Assembly: GCF_022810305.1 (NCBI RefSeq)
Contig: NZ_JALGQH010000038.1
Coordinates: 1-49,710 of the forward strand
Reading direction: 5' to 3'
Source: Rhodococcus sp. ARC_M6
GTDB lineage: Bacteria; Actinomycetota; Actinomycetes; Mycobacteriales; Mycobacteriaceae
DNA: 49,710 nt
In this document: piece after piece, positions 16,972 to 25,942 of the stretch
How positions within the stretch are numbered: the stretch's first letter is position 1
Layout: the number at the start of each line of letters is the position of its first letter
Position numbers and translations under genes: made by a program
Notes under the pieces: model-generated
Seen by the model: the letters and a program-made list of their open reading frames with translations, nothing else
Databases searched by the model: none
What the model was told of the DNA's origin: nothing

Positions 16972-17690
16972 GGATTCAGTCCTTCCAGGAACGTGAGGGC
17001 CTCACCGATCGCCGTGGTACCCGAGCGCAGAAGCTCCCCGGCTAGAGCCGCAGAGGTGAGCTCGTCGTGTGAGGTGATGGCAGTAGCCAGTTTTCGATAC
17101 AGGTCGGTCTGGCCGACCTCGGCAACCATGACCGCGGCCAGGGCCGTCATCGCCGGTTCGTAAGCGGTGCGGAGACTGTTGAAGATCAGACGGAAAGCGA
17201 TGGAATCGGCACCATCCACGATGATTTCCCAGAATGCCAGTGCGCGGTTCTGCTGCTCCACGGGATCATCGGTGGCGGCAAGATGGTCGACCGCAGCGTG
17301 GAGTTCAATGCCGTGTTCCGGTGAAACGCGTCGAGCAGCCAAGGCAGCGATCTGCGGTCCCATCAACTCCCGGGCCTCGAGGACGCTGCGGACAACCGAC
17401 AGATCCGGGACGCCGCCCCGAACAAGAAGTTGTGGCAGAAGTTCCGGCCCGGCCTGCCGGCGGAAATCGCGCACCGACGTCGACTCTCCCTGCCGGACTT
17501 CTACCAATCCGGCCTGGGCGAGCTTCTGCATTGCTTCTCGCACTGCGGGCCGGGAAACGCCGAACGCCTCGGCCAGCTTTCGTTCGCTGGGCAGGGCCTC
17601 GCCGGCCGCCAACTCGCCGGCCAGGACTTTTACCGAAATCTGGTCGAAGACCGCGCCGGAGGCGGAGGTACGGGTAACAGGATGGAACAT
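16968..17690 (-). CDS. FadR-subfamily GntR transcriptional regulator (FCD domain)
   Basis: A 240-residue regulator. The N-terminal winged helix-turn-helix reads GEALPSERKLAEAFGVSRPAVREAMQKL followed by the wing GLVEVRQGESTSVRDF. An all-helical C-terminal FCD domain carries the Asp/His positions (ARELMGPQIAALAARR, later HDELTSAALAG) that commonly bind a metal and a carboxylate ligand. It shares a four-base stop-start overlap with the fatty acid hydroxylase gene. A canonical FCD-type operator, TGGTCTTACCA, sits 38-48 bases upstream of its start, which suggests autoregulation of this two-gene operon. The effector is unknown; a fatty acid or hydroxy acid would suit the neighbour. Confidence 0.9.
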   Translation of the reverse strand: MFHPVTRTSASGAVFDQISVKVLAGELAAGEALPSERKLAEAFGVSRPAVREAMQKLAQAGLVEVRQGESTSVRDFRRQAGPELLPQLLVRGGVPDLSVVRSVLEARELMGPQIAALAARRVSPEHGIELHAAVDHLAATDDPVEQQNRALAFWEIIVDGADSIAFRLIFNSLRTAYEPAMTALAAVMVAEVGQTDLYRKLATAITSHDELTSAALAGELLRSGTTAIGEALTFLEGLNP

Positions 17691-17722
17691 GCATCGACGG
17701 TAGACCCGTCAACCGCTAGTGG

Positions 17723-18442
17723 TCAAGTGGTCTTACCAGTTTGTTCAACGGCTTCAGGAGTGGGTTTCGGCAGCTGTTCCGGGTGGGCGCGCTTCCACAT
17801 CAGGCGGATCATTGCGCCCGTTACTGCGGTGCCGAGGACAATCGCGCCGCCGATGATGCCGGCGGAAGAACCTGGGAAAATGCCCTCGAGAAGCAGCCAG
17901 ACGCCGAAGACGAAGAACAGTACAGCCGCACCGATCTTGATGAAGCCTTCCGGAAGATGCTTGCCGAGAACCGAACCCACGATGATTGCCAGTGCGTCGG
18001 CAGCCACCATGCCGATGGTAGATCCGATCCAGATGCCCACCCAGTCGTTATCGGTGGCGAGAGTGATGGTGGCCAGCATGGTCTTGTCGCCGAGTTCGGC
18101 GAGGAAGAATGCGGATGCGACGGCAATGAAGGCGGATCGGGTGACGCGCCCGGCCTTGTTCTGCTCGTCTTCGGTGAGGTCGTCACCGCGTAGAGTCCAG
18201 AGGCCGAAGATGAGGAAGGCGATACCGCCGACGATGCTGATGGCAGCGGTGGGCATTGCAACGCCCAGATAGTGGCCGACGCCAACGGAAACCAAGTGAA
18301 CAAGAGTGGTGGCGATGGTAATGCCACCGAGAACTACCCACCAGCGATAACGCAACGCGAAGGTCATTGCCATCAGTTGCGACTTGTCGCCGAGTTCGGC
18401 GACAAAGATGACGCCGAAGCTCAAAAGTATTGCAGCAAGCAA
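17723..18442 (-). CDS. TMEM165/GDT1 (UPF0016) family manganese exporter
   Basis: A 239-residue membrane protein with six to seven helices arranged as two repeats, each bearing the family signature ExGDKS/T: ELGDKS at 16-21 and ELGDKT at 116-121. Bacterial members of this family export Mn2+. The start is TTG at 18440-18442 with GGAGGAG about 8 bases upstream. A yybP-ykoY manganese riboswitch fills the leader, strong independent support for the manganese role. Its last codons contain the operator of the downstream GntR gene. Acting with the superoxide dismutase at 24 kb in manganese homeostasis is plausible but not shown. Confidence 0.92.
   Translation of the reverse strand: MLAAILLSFGVIFVAELGDKSQLMAMTFALRYRWWVVLGGITIATTLVHLVSVGVGHYLGVAMPTAAISIVGGIAFLIFGLWTLRGDDLTEDEQNKAGRVTRSAFIAVASAFFLAELGDKTMLATITLATDNDWVGIWIGSTIGMVAADALAIIVGSVLGKHLPEGFIKIGAAVLFFVFGVWLLLEGIFPGSSAGIIGGAIVLGTAVTGAMIRLMWKRAHPEQLPKPTPEAVEQTGKTT
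17728..17738. promoter_or_regulatory. FadR/GntR-type operator TGGTCTTACCA
   Basis: A perfect 11-base palindrome around CTT that matches the TNGTNNNACNA consensus of FCD-subfamily GntR proteins. It lies just inside the 3' end of the manganese exporter gene and about 40 bases before the GntR start, so it most likely serves that regulator. Confidence 0.65.
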
Positions 18443-18489
18443 GGTTTACTCCTCCGGTCCTGGGCAGGCGCAGATAGCGCGTGTCCGGC

Positions 18490-18630
18490 CGAAGGTCTCG
18501 CCCACCGACAACCATGAGATTTCTGATCATGGACCTTCGGTTCGCCAGGCCGGGTCCGTCGTGTTCGGCGAGGCGCACGAACAATCGGGACCAGTATGTC
18601 GACCTGACGATTGGGGGCTACTCCCCTTCG
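18490..18630 (-). promoter_or_regulatory. yybP-ykoY manganese riboswitch
   Basis: Reading the minus strand, the leader begins CGAAGG (18630-18625) and runs into the hallmark GGGGAGTAG of this class (18626-18618). It ends with GAGACCTTCG (18499-18490), so the outer CGAAGG/CCTTCG helix (P1) closes perfectly. The intervening 100 or so bases hold a hairpin-rich region (for example GGTCCATGATCAGAAATCTCATGG around 18510-18535 by position). It is followed 40 to 50 bases later by GGAGGAG and the TTG start of the GDT1 exporter. Binding of Mn2+ would raise exporter expression. The other conserved loop was not aligned base by base. Confidence 0.88.
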
Positions 18631-18715
18631 TCGTTACCGAGGCTAGCCTGCGTTTCTCGAATTCGCAAAGCGCACAGTAAGTTTGGTACTCCGAACTTTT
18701 GCATTACCGTTGCCG

Positions 18716-19243
18716 TCAGCAGGCGAGGAGCATCGCCAAAACGGCAGTGTCGGGATCACTGATCGGATCGATGCCGACCCGGCTGATCATCGATACGACC
18801 GTCCCGTCGGCCTCCGCTTCGACCCAGGCTGCGCGGTGATCCAAACCGAGGTACGGCAGGCCCGGAAGCAGGACGCAACCCGAGGCGCTGCCCTCGCATT
18901 CCGGCAGGCTGGACATCGTTTCCGACGGAGGATGCAACATGATCAACGCGGGTGGTTGGTGCTCGGAGAACCGTCCGGGAGGTAGTGCAAAGTCGCCGAG
19001 CACGGGTCCTTCGGCAACAACCAGTCCGATGGTTCCCGGTTGTGGATCGTCCGGGACGTCTTCACGGACGCCGAAGACCGTCGTCGTCGGCAAGAGACCC
19101 GGCAAGGTGGCCACCCGGACCGCCAGAGCGAGTAGTTGAGCCCACTCTTTTGTAGTGTCCGGCCAACGGCCGGAAATGACGAAACCCTGCAGCGCCCCGG
19201 CCGACTGGAACGGAGAGATTCCAATCGCTTCATTTCTTTTCAT
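18716..19243 (-). CDS. Conserved-looking hypothetical protein
   Basis: A 175-residue protein from ATG 19241-19243 (MKRNEAIGISPFQSAGALQGF), chosen because GGGAGGGA lies about 6 bases upstream; the frame is open for 35 more codons, but without a start signal. It is soluble-looking, with no signal peptide, and ends in two short hydrophobic stretches (LLPGLPYLGLDHRAAW and VLAMLLAC). I recognise no family or catalytic motif. It converges on nothing and is divergent from the DUF1254 gene. It ends upstream of the manganese riboswitch, whose promoter must lie within 18640-18715. Confidence 0.65.
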   Translation of the reverse strand: MKRNEAIGISPFQSAGALQGFVISGRWPDTTKEWAQLLALAVRVATLPGLLPTTTVFGVREDVPDDPQPGTIGLVVAEGPVLGDFALPPGRFSEHQPPALIMLHPPSETMSSLPECEGSASGCVLLPGLPYLGLDHRAAWVEAEADGTVVSMISRVGIDPISDPDTAVLAMLLAC

Positions 19244-19407
19244 CTCGGTCCCTCCCGGAGGGTGTTGGCTTGGATCCGGTATTGGCATGTAGGTCCGGCA
19301 CACTCCGTTGGGTATGAAGAAATATGCGCCTTCCGGGTGCTGGCACACAAGGCCATCGGAGTGCCAGCCTAGGTTTGTCCAGGTGAGCGTGGTGGTAACC
19401 GCAGGTC

Positions 19408-20739
19408 ATGGCTGCCTCGAAGCGCTCTCGGTTGGATGATCTGGCAACACAAGCCTGGATATTCGGATACCCACTGATGATTGCGGCGGTTTCACGGGAC
19501 GTGATGACGGCGGTGTCGTCACCAATCGGCATGAAGGCCCCGGTCAATCAGTTCGCTTATGCGCGCACAACTCCCGACCCGTCGTTCACGGACGTCGTCT
19601 CGCCCAACGCCGACACGTTGTATTCGTCCGGGTGGCTGGATTTGACGACGGAGCCGCAGGTCCTGACCTTGCCGGATTTCGGAACGAGGTACTGGCTGGT
19701 GCCCATCCTCGATGCGTGGAGCGACGTATTCACCGTGCCGGGTTCGCGGACGGTGGGACGTACCGGCGGACCCTATGTCGTGGCCGGGCCGACGTGGAAA
19801 GGTGAAGTGCCCAAGGGCATGACGCTGCTCCGCTCGCCGACGATGATGAACTGGATCGTGGCGCGTTATGCAACCTCGGGAGGTACAGATCTCGCCGAAG
19901 TCCACACATTGCAAGATCAGACTCGGTTGACGCCGTTGTCGAAGTGGACGGGCAATCCGAAGGACTATTTGCCGCCGGAAGGTTCTGTCGATCCGACGAT
20001 CGATTCCCGTACGCCCCCCGTCGACCAGGTTGCCGCAATGGACGGGCGAGCGTTTTTCACCGCGCTCGACGCTCTGCTCGACGTCAACCCGCCGCGGCCC
20101 GAGGACACCGAGATCATGCATCAGTTGGGCGATATCGGAATCGGTTCGGGGCTTGCCTGGGATGTGCGGCCGGCAGAAGTTCGTGACGCTCTCGACCGAG
20201 CTGCGCGGTCAGGGATGAACGTCCTGCACACTATCGCCGCAGAATCCGAAAGCACCCCGAAAAACGGGTGGACGATGCACCGCGGCCTCGGGCATTACGG
20301 CACGCACTACGAGCAGCGCGCCTTGATCGTGTGGCTGGGATTCGGTGCGAATCTCGATGCGGATGCCGTGTACCCGCATGCGACCACCGACATCGACGGC
20401 AATGCACTGACCGGGGTCAAGAACTATGTACTGCACTTCGAGGAGGACGAACTCCCGCCGGTCGAGGGTTTCTGGTCACTGACGATGATGAACGAGCGAC
20501 AGTTCTTCGTAGACAATCCGATTGATCGCTACGCAATCGGTGACCGAAGCGACCTCGTGTATGAAGCCGACGGTTCCCTCAACATCTACATTCAGCACGA
20601 GTCCCCGGGCGGGGAGAAGGAGAATAATTGGTTACCCTGCCCCGCAGCCGGATTCAACGTATTCTTACGCCTGTATTGGCCCAAGGCTTCGGTGCTCTCG
20701 GGATCGTGGATCGCACCGGGTATTCGTCCGACGAACTGA
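19408..20739 (+). CDS. DUF1254/DUF1214 domain protein
   Basis: A 443-residue protein with the DUF1254 opening (QAWIFGYPLMIAAVSRDVM...NQFAYARTTPDPSFTDVVSPNADTLYSSGWLDL) followed by DUF1214 (about 330-440; VKNYVLHFEEDELPPVEGFWSLTMM and DNPIDRYAIGDRS). Many relatives are exported, but no signal peptide is visible here, so it appears cytoplasmic. The family's biochemical role is not established. No good ribosome-binding site precedes ATG 19408. It is followed 16 bases later by the HdeD gene, so it probably leads a four-gene run of HdeD, AI-2E-like and YhgE-like membrane proteins. Confidence 0.88.
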   Translation: MAASKRSRLDDLATQAWIFGYPLMIAAVSRDVMTAVSSPIGMKAPVNQFAYARTTPDPSFTDVVSPNADTLYSSGWLDLTTEPQVLTLPDFGTRYWLVPILDAWSDVFTVPGSRTVGRTGGPYVVAGPTWKGEVPKGMTLLRSPTMMNWIVARYATSGGTDLAEVHTLQDQTRLTPLSKWTGNPKDYLPPEGSVDPTIDSRTPPVDQVAAMDGRAFFTALDALLDVNPPRPEDTEIMHQLGDIGIGSGLAWDVRPAEVRDALDRAARSGMNVLHTIAAESESTPKNGWTMHRGLGHYGTHYEQRALIVWLGFGANLDADAVYPHATTDIDGNALTGVKNYVLHFEEDELPPVEGFWSLTMMNERQFFVDNPIDRYAIGDRSDLVYEADGSLNIYIQHESPGGEKENNWLPCPAAGFNVFLRLYWPKASVLSGSWIAPGIRPTN

Positions 20740-20755
20740 TGCTCGGAGGCAATTG

Positions 20756-21328
20756 ATGGTCACACAGAGCCCGTTCCTCGTGTACGGCAAAGAGATCTGG
20801 TGGATGATCCTGATCCGCGGAATCTTCGGGATCGTTTTCGGAGTCATGGCGTTGGTATGGCCGGGAATCACGGTCGTGGCCTTGGTCTACCTGTTCGGTA
20901 TTTACTCCATCATCGACGGACTGGTCACCGTCATCAGGGCGGTCCGTGACCGGACCCATCTCAGTTCCTGGGGATGGTGGGTATTCAGCGGTGTCGTCTC
21001 GGTGGGAGCCGGTGTTGTCGCGTTGGTCTGGCCGGGGATCACGGCCCTGGTTCTCCTGTACATCATCGCGTTCTATGCCATTCTTTTCGGAATAGTGGGT
21101 GTAGTAGGAGCTTTCAAACTCAAGGGACTGCCAGGTTCAAGCTGGGGATGGCTGATGGCTGCCTCGGTGCTCGCCGTGATCCTGGGAATCATCCTCCTGA
21201 TCGTGCCGGGGGAAGGCATTCTCGGATTGATCTGGCTGGTGGGCTGGTACGCGATATTGTTCGGCATCTTCTTGATCGTGGGCGCAGTCCAGATTCGGAG
21301 CCGGGCAAAGGAAGCCGGTGTTCTCTAA
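20756..21328 (+). CDS. HdeD family membrane protein
   Basis: A 190-residue protein that is almost entirely transmembrane: six helices in three repeated pairs, each containing a variant of GIxxLVWPGITxxALVYLFGIYxIxxG (for example ALVWPGITVVALVYLFG and ALVWPGITALVLLYIIAF). This is the HdeD/DUF308 repeat. Escherichia coli HdeD is linked to acid resistance; the biochemical action is unknown. ATG 20756 has GGAGGC 7-12 bases upstream; a longer open frame in front overlaps the previous gene and is rejected. Its stop overlaps the GTG start of the AI-2E family gene by 11 bases. Confidence 0.9.
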   Translation: MVTQSPFLVYGKEIWWMILIRGIFGIVFGVMALVWPGITVVALVYLFGIYSIIDGLVTVIRAVRDRTHLSSWGWWVFSGVVSVGAGVVALVWPGITALVLLYIIAFYAILFGIVGVVGAFKLKGLPGSSWGWLMAASVLAVILGIILLIVPGEGILGLIWLVGWYAILFGIFLIVGAVQIRSRAKEAGVL

Positions 21329-22484
21329 GCGCCCGGCCGACCCCGTCCTCGTTCCGACTGTTTCCGACAGTGGCCATTGGTCGATTCCTCGCGGCCTGAT
21401 CGTGCTCCTCGGCGCAGCTGCGACCGTTGTTGCCGTAGCCGGAATGAAGTCTTTCAGTGGAATTCTGGGCCCGGTATTTCTGGCATTGATGCTGACCATC
21501 GCCGTTCAGCCGATACAAGATTGGGCGCAGAAGCGCGGCTGGCCCAAATGGATCGGCATGCTCGGGGCCTTGGTCACGGTGTATCTGATCCTGATCGGAC
21601 TGGTTGCGTCGTTGGTCGTCTCGACGGCTCAGTTGGCGACAATTTTGCCCGAGTACTCCGACAAGATGGGCGAGTTGCTGAACCAAGGTCGAACCAGTCT
21701 GGCCGACTTCGGAGTTGATACGCAGCAGATCCAAAACACAGTCAGCAGTGTTGATCTCACCAAGGTCCTGACAGTTGTCGAGACCGCACTGCAGAGCTTG
21801 CTCGGTGTGCTCTCCGACCTCGTGTTCATTCTTGCGCTGCTGCTCTTCATGGCCTTCGACGGTATGAGCATTCGCTCCCGGTTGGGCATACTGGCCGAGG
21901 TACGACCCGAAATCTCCTACGCTCTTTCTACTTTCGCGTCGGGAACTCGCAAATACCTGGTGGTATCCACGGTCTTCGGGCTCGTCGTCGCGGTACTGGA
22001 CGGCGGGGCACTGTGGTTGATGGGGATCCCGCTACCTGTCCTGTGGGCGCTGCTCTCGTTCATCACCAACTACATTCCCAACATCGGGTTTGTCATCGGG
22101 GTCATTCCGCCGGCGCTGCTCGGACTGCTCCAAGGCGGTCCCTGGCTGATGTTGTGGGTGATCGTCGTCTACTCCGTCATCAACTTCGTCATCCAATCCA
22201 TCATCCAACCCAAATTTGTCGGTGACGCCGTCGGAATCTCCGTGACTATGACGTTCCTGTCGTTGGTCTTCTGGTCTTGGGTGCTGGGCGCATTGGGCGC
22301 GCTCCTGGCCATACCATTGTCGCTGCTGGTCAAGGCGGTGCTGCTCGACATCGACCCGGCAACACGATGGGCCGACATCTTGATCAGCGGTCCCAAGGAA
22401 GTTCCCAAGGAAGTTCCCGAGGAACTCCCCGAGGAGAGCGACAAGGAAGGCCTTCCGGCAAGTCTCGAGAAGGATCCCCCGTAG
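21318..22484 (+). CDS. AI-2E family (PF01594-type) transporter
   Basis: A 388-residue membrane protein with about eight helices. The conserved family landmarks are present: the N-terminal helices (FSGILGPVFLALMLTIAVQPIQDW), a soluble central segment (TILPEYSDKMGELLNQGRTSL...), and the C-terminal core NYIPNIGFVIGVIPPALLGLLQGGPW followed by QPKFVGDAVGISVTMTFLSLVFW. Members transport varied small solutes; calling it an autoinducer exporter would be unjustified. The GTG start overlaps the HdeD stop, implying coupling. The cytoplasmic tail carries four tandem PKEV-like repeats. YhgE/Pip-like downstream gene begins 43 bases later. Confidence 0.9.
   Translation: MFSKRPADPVLVPTVSDSGHWSIPRGLIVLLGAAATVVAVAGMKSFSGILGPVFLALMLTIAVQPIQDWAQKRGWPKWIGMLGALVTVYLILIGLVASLVVSTAQLATILPEYSDKMGELLNQGRTSLADFGVDTQQIQNTVSSVDLTKVLTVVETALQSLLGVLSDLVFILALLLFMAFDGMSIRSRLGILAEVRPEISYALSTFASGTRKYLVVSTVFGLVVAVLDGGALWLMGIPLPVLWALLSFITNYIPNIGFVIGVIPPALLGLLQGGPWLMLWVIVVYSVINFVIQSIIQPKFVGDAVGISVTMTFLSLVFWSWVLGALGALLAIPLSLLVKAVLLDIDPATRWADILISGPKEVPKEVPEELPEESDKEGLPASLEKDPP
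22392..22439 (+). repeat. Four tandem 12-base units encoding PKEV/PEEL repeats
   Basis: Units start at 22392, 22404, 22416 and 22428. The first two (CCCAAGGAAGTT) are identical and the next two are diverged. They encode PKEV-PKEV-PEEL-PEES near the C-terminus of the AI-2E family protein. In-frame expansion or contraction by slippage is possible. Confidence 0.85.
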
Positions 22485-22527
22485 CTCTCTCAGTATTTCT
22501 ACAAGTTGTGCATCTACCGTCTCGGCC

Positions 22528-23898
22528 ATGAGCGCCGAGCACAGCACTGAACCCGCACACAGCCAGCCGTCGTCGATGGGACGGAGACTGGCCGTGGGCG
22601 GGTTGGCTGCTGTGGTGTTGGGTGCCGTCGCCGGAACCGGTTGGGTGTGGTTCACCGGCGGCGAGAACAGTTCGCGGACAGTCGCGATCGTGAATGCCGA
22701 CGCCGGAACCAAGCTCGACGGCAAAGAACTGCGTGCCGGTGACACACTGGTCGAAACATTGGGCAAGAGCGAAGATTTCGACTTCCAGGTCGTGGACGGT
22801 CCCGGTGGTAACTACTTTGCGACATTGACTGTGCCGGAAGACTTCAGCGAGTCGGTGGCCTCGATGTTCGGCGCCGATCCGAGGCAGGCGAGCGTCGATC
22901 TCGAAGTTCAGGGATCGGACAGTGCGAAATCGGCTGAACTTTCACGTGCGGTATCCACCCAGGTCGGGGCGGACGGCATCAAAGGGCTGATGGCACAGAC
23001 GTCGGCAGCGCGCCGCGCATTCGATCAAAACCTGACCACCGCACAGATGTTGGTGGCCGGAACAAGTGGGGCCGAGAAGTCGATCGACCAGGTCAAGGCC
23101 AGTGCAGACACGTTGCTGCCGTACTTGGAAACGGCGCGATCGGGAGCATTGGAGCTCAGTAGTGTTGCCAGTCAAGTCTCCGGGGTGGTGAATGAGGCGT
23201 CGGGCGCAGCGGAGGAATTGGCTACGCGCGCAGACTCGCTCGGCATGACCTTGGGGGAGGCGACGTCGTCGACCGCAGATCTGAAGGCTCGTATCGACTC
23301 GTTGCAGAATGCATTGAACGGGCTGCCGGTTCCGCCCGACGTTGCGACGCAACTCGCAGGTGTGAGTGCGGATCTCGGTGCGCTCAATGCGCAATTGAGT
23401 GCTGTCCCGGGCATGTTGGGTGGATCGGTCGGGCCGGATACGGCGCTGGGTGATCTGGTTCGCAATGCCGTCGGCCAATTGCAGGGCGCCAGCGACCAAT
23501 TGAGCAGTGCTGCCGGGCAATTGAACGACGGACTGATCCCGATCGCGGATCAGGCGCCGCAGATGCTCGCCGGCGTGACGGATCAGATCACGCAGGGCTT
23601 CGGGACGCTGAAAAGTGTTGCCACTTCGTTGGTGACCGGACTCGACACCGCAAAGGCCGGGTTGCCGGCAATGACAACTCCGCAGCAGATCAAACTGACG
23701 TCGGTCCTGTCGGATCCGGTGGCGGTCAATCAGACGGCAACGGCAACCGGTGGAACGGATTCCCGCACAATCGCTTTGATCTTCGGCACCATGACTGCAC
23801 TCCTGGGCGGCGCACTACTGATACAAACAGCGGCGCCCCTGGTTCAGGAGCGCCGCCGCGTAAAGCAGGACGAACTAGAGCATGAAGATCGTGATTAG
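22528..23898 (+). CDS. Half-size YhgE/Pip-like membrane-anchored protein
   Basis: A 456-residue protein with one helix near the N-terminus (about 22-42) and one near the C-terminus (about 415-435), leaving some 370 residues outside the membrane. The start of that region ([27 protein letters not shown]...[18 protein letters not shown]) is the YhgE/Pip periplasmic motif; a long helical, Ala/Ser/Leu-rich stretch likely to form coiled coil follows. Full-length YhgE/Pip proteins end in five or six ABC-2-type helices, whereas this one stops after a single helix. Relatives include the phage receptor Pip/YueB and T7SSb EsaA. It follows the AI-2E gene by 43 bases and overlaps the convergent sodA stop by four bases. 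Confidence 0.8.
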   Translation: MSAEHSTEPAHSQPSSMGRRLAVGGLAAVVLGAVAGTGWVWFTGGENSSRTVAIVNADAGTKLDGKELRAGDTLVETLGKSEDFDFQVVDGPGGNYFATLTVPEDFSESVASMFGADPRQASVDLEVQGSDSAKSAELSRAVSTQVGADGIKGLMAQTSAARRAFDQNLTTAQMLVAGTSGAEKSIDQVKASADTLLPYLETARSGALELSSVASQVSGVVNEASGAAEELATRADSLGMTLGEATSSTADLKARIDSLQNALNGLPVPPDVATQLAGVSADLGALNAQLSAVPGMLGGSVGPDTALGDLVRNAVGQLQGASDQLSSAAGQLNDGLIPIADQAPQMLAGVTDQITQGFGTLKSVATSLVTGLDTAKAGLPAMTTPQQIKLTSVLSDPVAVNQTATATGGTDSRTIALIFGTMTALLGGALLIQTAAPLVQERRRVKQDELEHEDRD

Positions 23899-24518
23899 AC
23901 GATCAGACCTGCGGTCTGGGTACGAGCGCGCTCGAAGCGTGCCGTGACGTCGTTCCAGTTCACGATGTTCCAGAATGCCTTGACATAGTCGCCCTTGACG
24001 TTCTGGTAGTCGAGGTAGAAAGCGTGCTCCCACATGTCCAGCATCAGCAGAGGTGTGAGGCCCATGGAGATGTTGCCCTGCTGATCGTAGAGCTGGACGA
24101 TGACGAGGCGTGCGCCGATGGAATCCCACGCGAGGATGGACCAGCCGGAGCCCTGGATGGCGTTGGCGTTAGCGGAGAAGTGAGCGCGGAAGAGATCGAA
24201 CGAACCGAAGTTGTCCGCGATCGCTGCGGCGAGTTCGCCTTCGGGCTTGTCGCCACCGTCAGCGCTGAGGTTGTTCCAGAAAACGGTGTGGTTGGTGTGG
24301 CCACCGAGGTGGAACGCCAGGTTCTTCTCGAGCAGGTTGGCCTGCGCGGCGATGGTGTCGTTCTCACGAGCCTCGGCCAGCTTCTCGAGTGCAGCGTTGG
24401 CGCCGGCGACGTAAGCCGCGTGGTGCTTGTCGTGGTGCAGCTCCATGATCTTGCCCGAGATGTGCGGCTCGAGGGCTGCATAGTCGTAGGGGAGTTCCGG
24501 CAGCGTGTAAACAGACAC
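23895..24518 (-). CDS. sodA: Superoxide dismutase (Fe/Mn family)
   Basis: A 207-residue enzyme converting superoxide to oxygen and hydrogen peroxide. The metal ligands are apparent as His28 ([12 protein letters not shown]), a His in [11 protein letters not shown] (74-77), Asp161 and His165 ([13 protein letters not shown]). The GTG start at 24516-24518 is preceded by AAGGGACC. No signal peptide is present; mycobacterial SodA is exported without one. Fe or Mn preference cannot be fixed from the residues seen, although the manganese-related genes nearby and general actinobacterial usage favour Mn. The leader contains a short hairpin, GGGCT-TGTG-AGCCC (24536-24549). In M. tuberculosis sodA also lies a few genes from glpQ1 and bfrB, as here. 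Confidence 0.95.
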   Translation of the reverse strand: MSVYTLPELPYDYAALEPHISGKIMELHHDKHHAAYVAGANAALEKLAEARENDTIAAQANLLEKNLAFHLGGHTNHTVFWNNLSADGGDKPEGELAAAIADNFGSFDLFRAHFSANANAIQGSGWSILAWDSIGARLVIVQLYDQQGNISMGLTPLLMLDMWEHAFYLDYQNVKGDYVKAFWNIVNWNDVTARFERARTQTAGLIV

Positions 24519-24742
24519 GAGGGTCCCTTCTTTGTGGGCTTGTGAGCCCGGCTTCTTTCGCGAATGCGGATGGATCATTCTTCGGGTATCCACCCAATAA
24601 CATTCGTACACGGTCTGCAACAGTTCAGCGCAGGTAGTGTTCACCTTAAAATAAAGTTCGGGTAAACGAAAACTGTGTGATCTGCAGCAATCCGACACGC
24701 GGAAATTCGTCTAACCGGTGAACGGAACCTTAAACTTGCTCG

Positions 24743-25942
24743 ATGCCTGCACCAGTTTTTCTCCCGGAGTCATCGGAGGCGCCCCCGCCTCGGGTGAATC
24801 TTCCGGGCGCTGACCTGCTGCGCGCACTCGCTGTGGCGGCCGTTATCTACTCCCACATCTCGTTCTACGTCATCGACGACCTCGGGTCCGGCTGGTGGCT
24901 GATCGACGTCGTCTACGGCGCTTTGATCGAACCGGCCCAGCTCAATCAGCACCTGTCGTTTGTCGGCGTCGCCACGTTCATGATGTTGACCGGTGCTCTG
25001 GTGACACGATCCGCGATCCGCGATCGCCCCGGAAAGTTTCTGACCAACAGACTGAGTCGACTCCTACCCGCTTTCTGGGTTGCCATCGCGATCGCCATTC
25101 TGCTGGTCCGCCTCGGCATCAACGGGATGTTCAGCGGACAGGACGGAATTTCCAATACCGAAGCGCTGATGAGCTTCTTTCTCGGCGGATTCTTTCTCAA
25201 ACCCGAAGTGGCCGTACTGGGCGTGACCTGGACGTTAACCGTCCAATTTCTCTTCTACCTCGCCTGTGTTGCGGCTCGGCCGATTCTGCGGATGCGGCCG
25301 ATCATCATGCCGCTCGGCGGAGCCGCGCTGTGTTCGCTGGTTCTGCTGTACAACATCTACGCACCGATGCCGTACACGATCCCGATGCTGTCGAAGATCG
25401 CCGCGACACTACCGGCGGTGTTCCTCGGCCAGATCATGTACCTCGCGTGGGCGCGGTTGGCGCCGGGCCGGTGGCTGATCGTCGCGGTTCTGGCGCAGAT
25501 TCAGGTGATTCTCGTGGCCACCGAGTTCCGCGTCTACTGGGCGGGCGAGCATTACCTGTGGACTATCACCGTGGTGGCCGCCGCCGTTGTCCTCATCGGC
25601 CGCTACGACGGCGCCCCGACGCGCTGGGCTGCCGTGAAATGGCTGGCGACGCGTAGTTACCTCATCTACCTCGTCCACACGTTGATTTTGTATCGCGTCG
25701 TCGAGAACACTGCCCCCACGGTGGGTCCGACGCTCGCGGTCGGCCTCTTCCTCGTTGTCACCGGTGTTGTCGCCGAATTCGGATACCGATGGGTGGAACT
25801 GCCGGGAGCCCGAGCTGTGACAGCGTGGCGAGAGAACCGATCACGCGTAGAATCCAAGAATGAGCTGGTACGACGACATCCTCGGGCGAGCGTCCGCAAA
25901 ATCCACACTGATCAGCCCGGAGGACGCACTACCCGGGCGTGA
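24743..25942 (+). CDS. Acyltransferase 3 family membrane protein (OafA/YrhL-like)
   Basis: A 399-residue protein with about ten transmembrane helices and no SGNH domain. The opening [23 protein letters not shown] contains the R/H pattern of the family, with the catalytic His in [27 protein letters not shown] and the [15 protein letters not shown] near the end complete the fold. Such proteins transfer acyl groups to sugars or lipids of the envelope; the acceptor is unknown. The gene is divergent from sodA across 224 bases of regulatory DNA. Its last 83 bases overlap the msrA start, and the final 28 codons are charged and may be dispensable. Confidence 0.88.
   Translation: MPAPVFLPESSEAPPPRVNLPGADLLRALAVAAVIYSHISFYVIDDLGSGWWLIDVVYGALIEPAQLNQHLSFVGVATFMMLTGALVTRSAIRDRPGKFLTNRLSRLLPAFWVAIAIAILLVRLGINGMFSGQDGISNTEALMSFFLGGFFLKPEVAVLGVTWTLTVQFLFYLACVAARPILRMRPIIMPLGGAALCSLVLLYNIYAPMPYTIPMLSKIAATLPAVFLGQIMYLAWARLAPGRWLIVAVLAQIQVILVATEFRVYWAGEHYLWTITVVAAAVVLIGRYDGAPTRWAAVKWLATRSYLIYLVHTLILYRVVENTAPTVGPTLAVGLFLVVTGVVAEFGYRWVELPGARAVTAWRENRSRVESKNELVRRHPRASVRKIHTDQPGGRTTRA

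Noticed and set aside
20522..20755. An N-terminal extension of the HdeD frame
   Set aside because: It overlaps the DUF1254 coding region in another frame; ATG 20756 has a strong ribosome-binding site.
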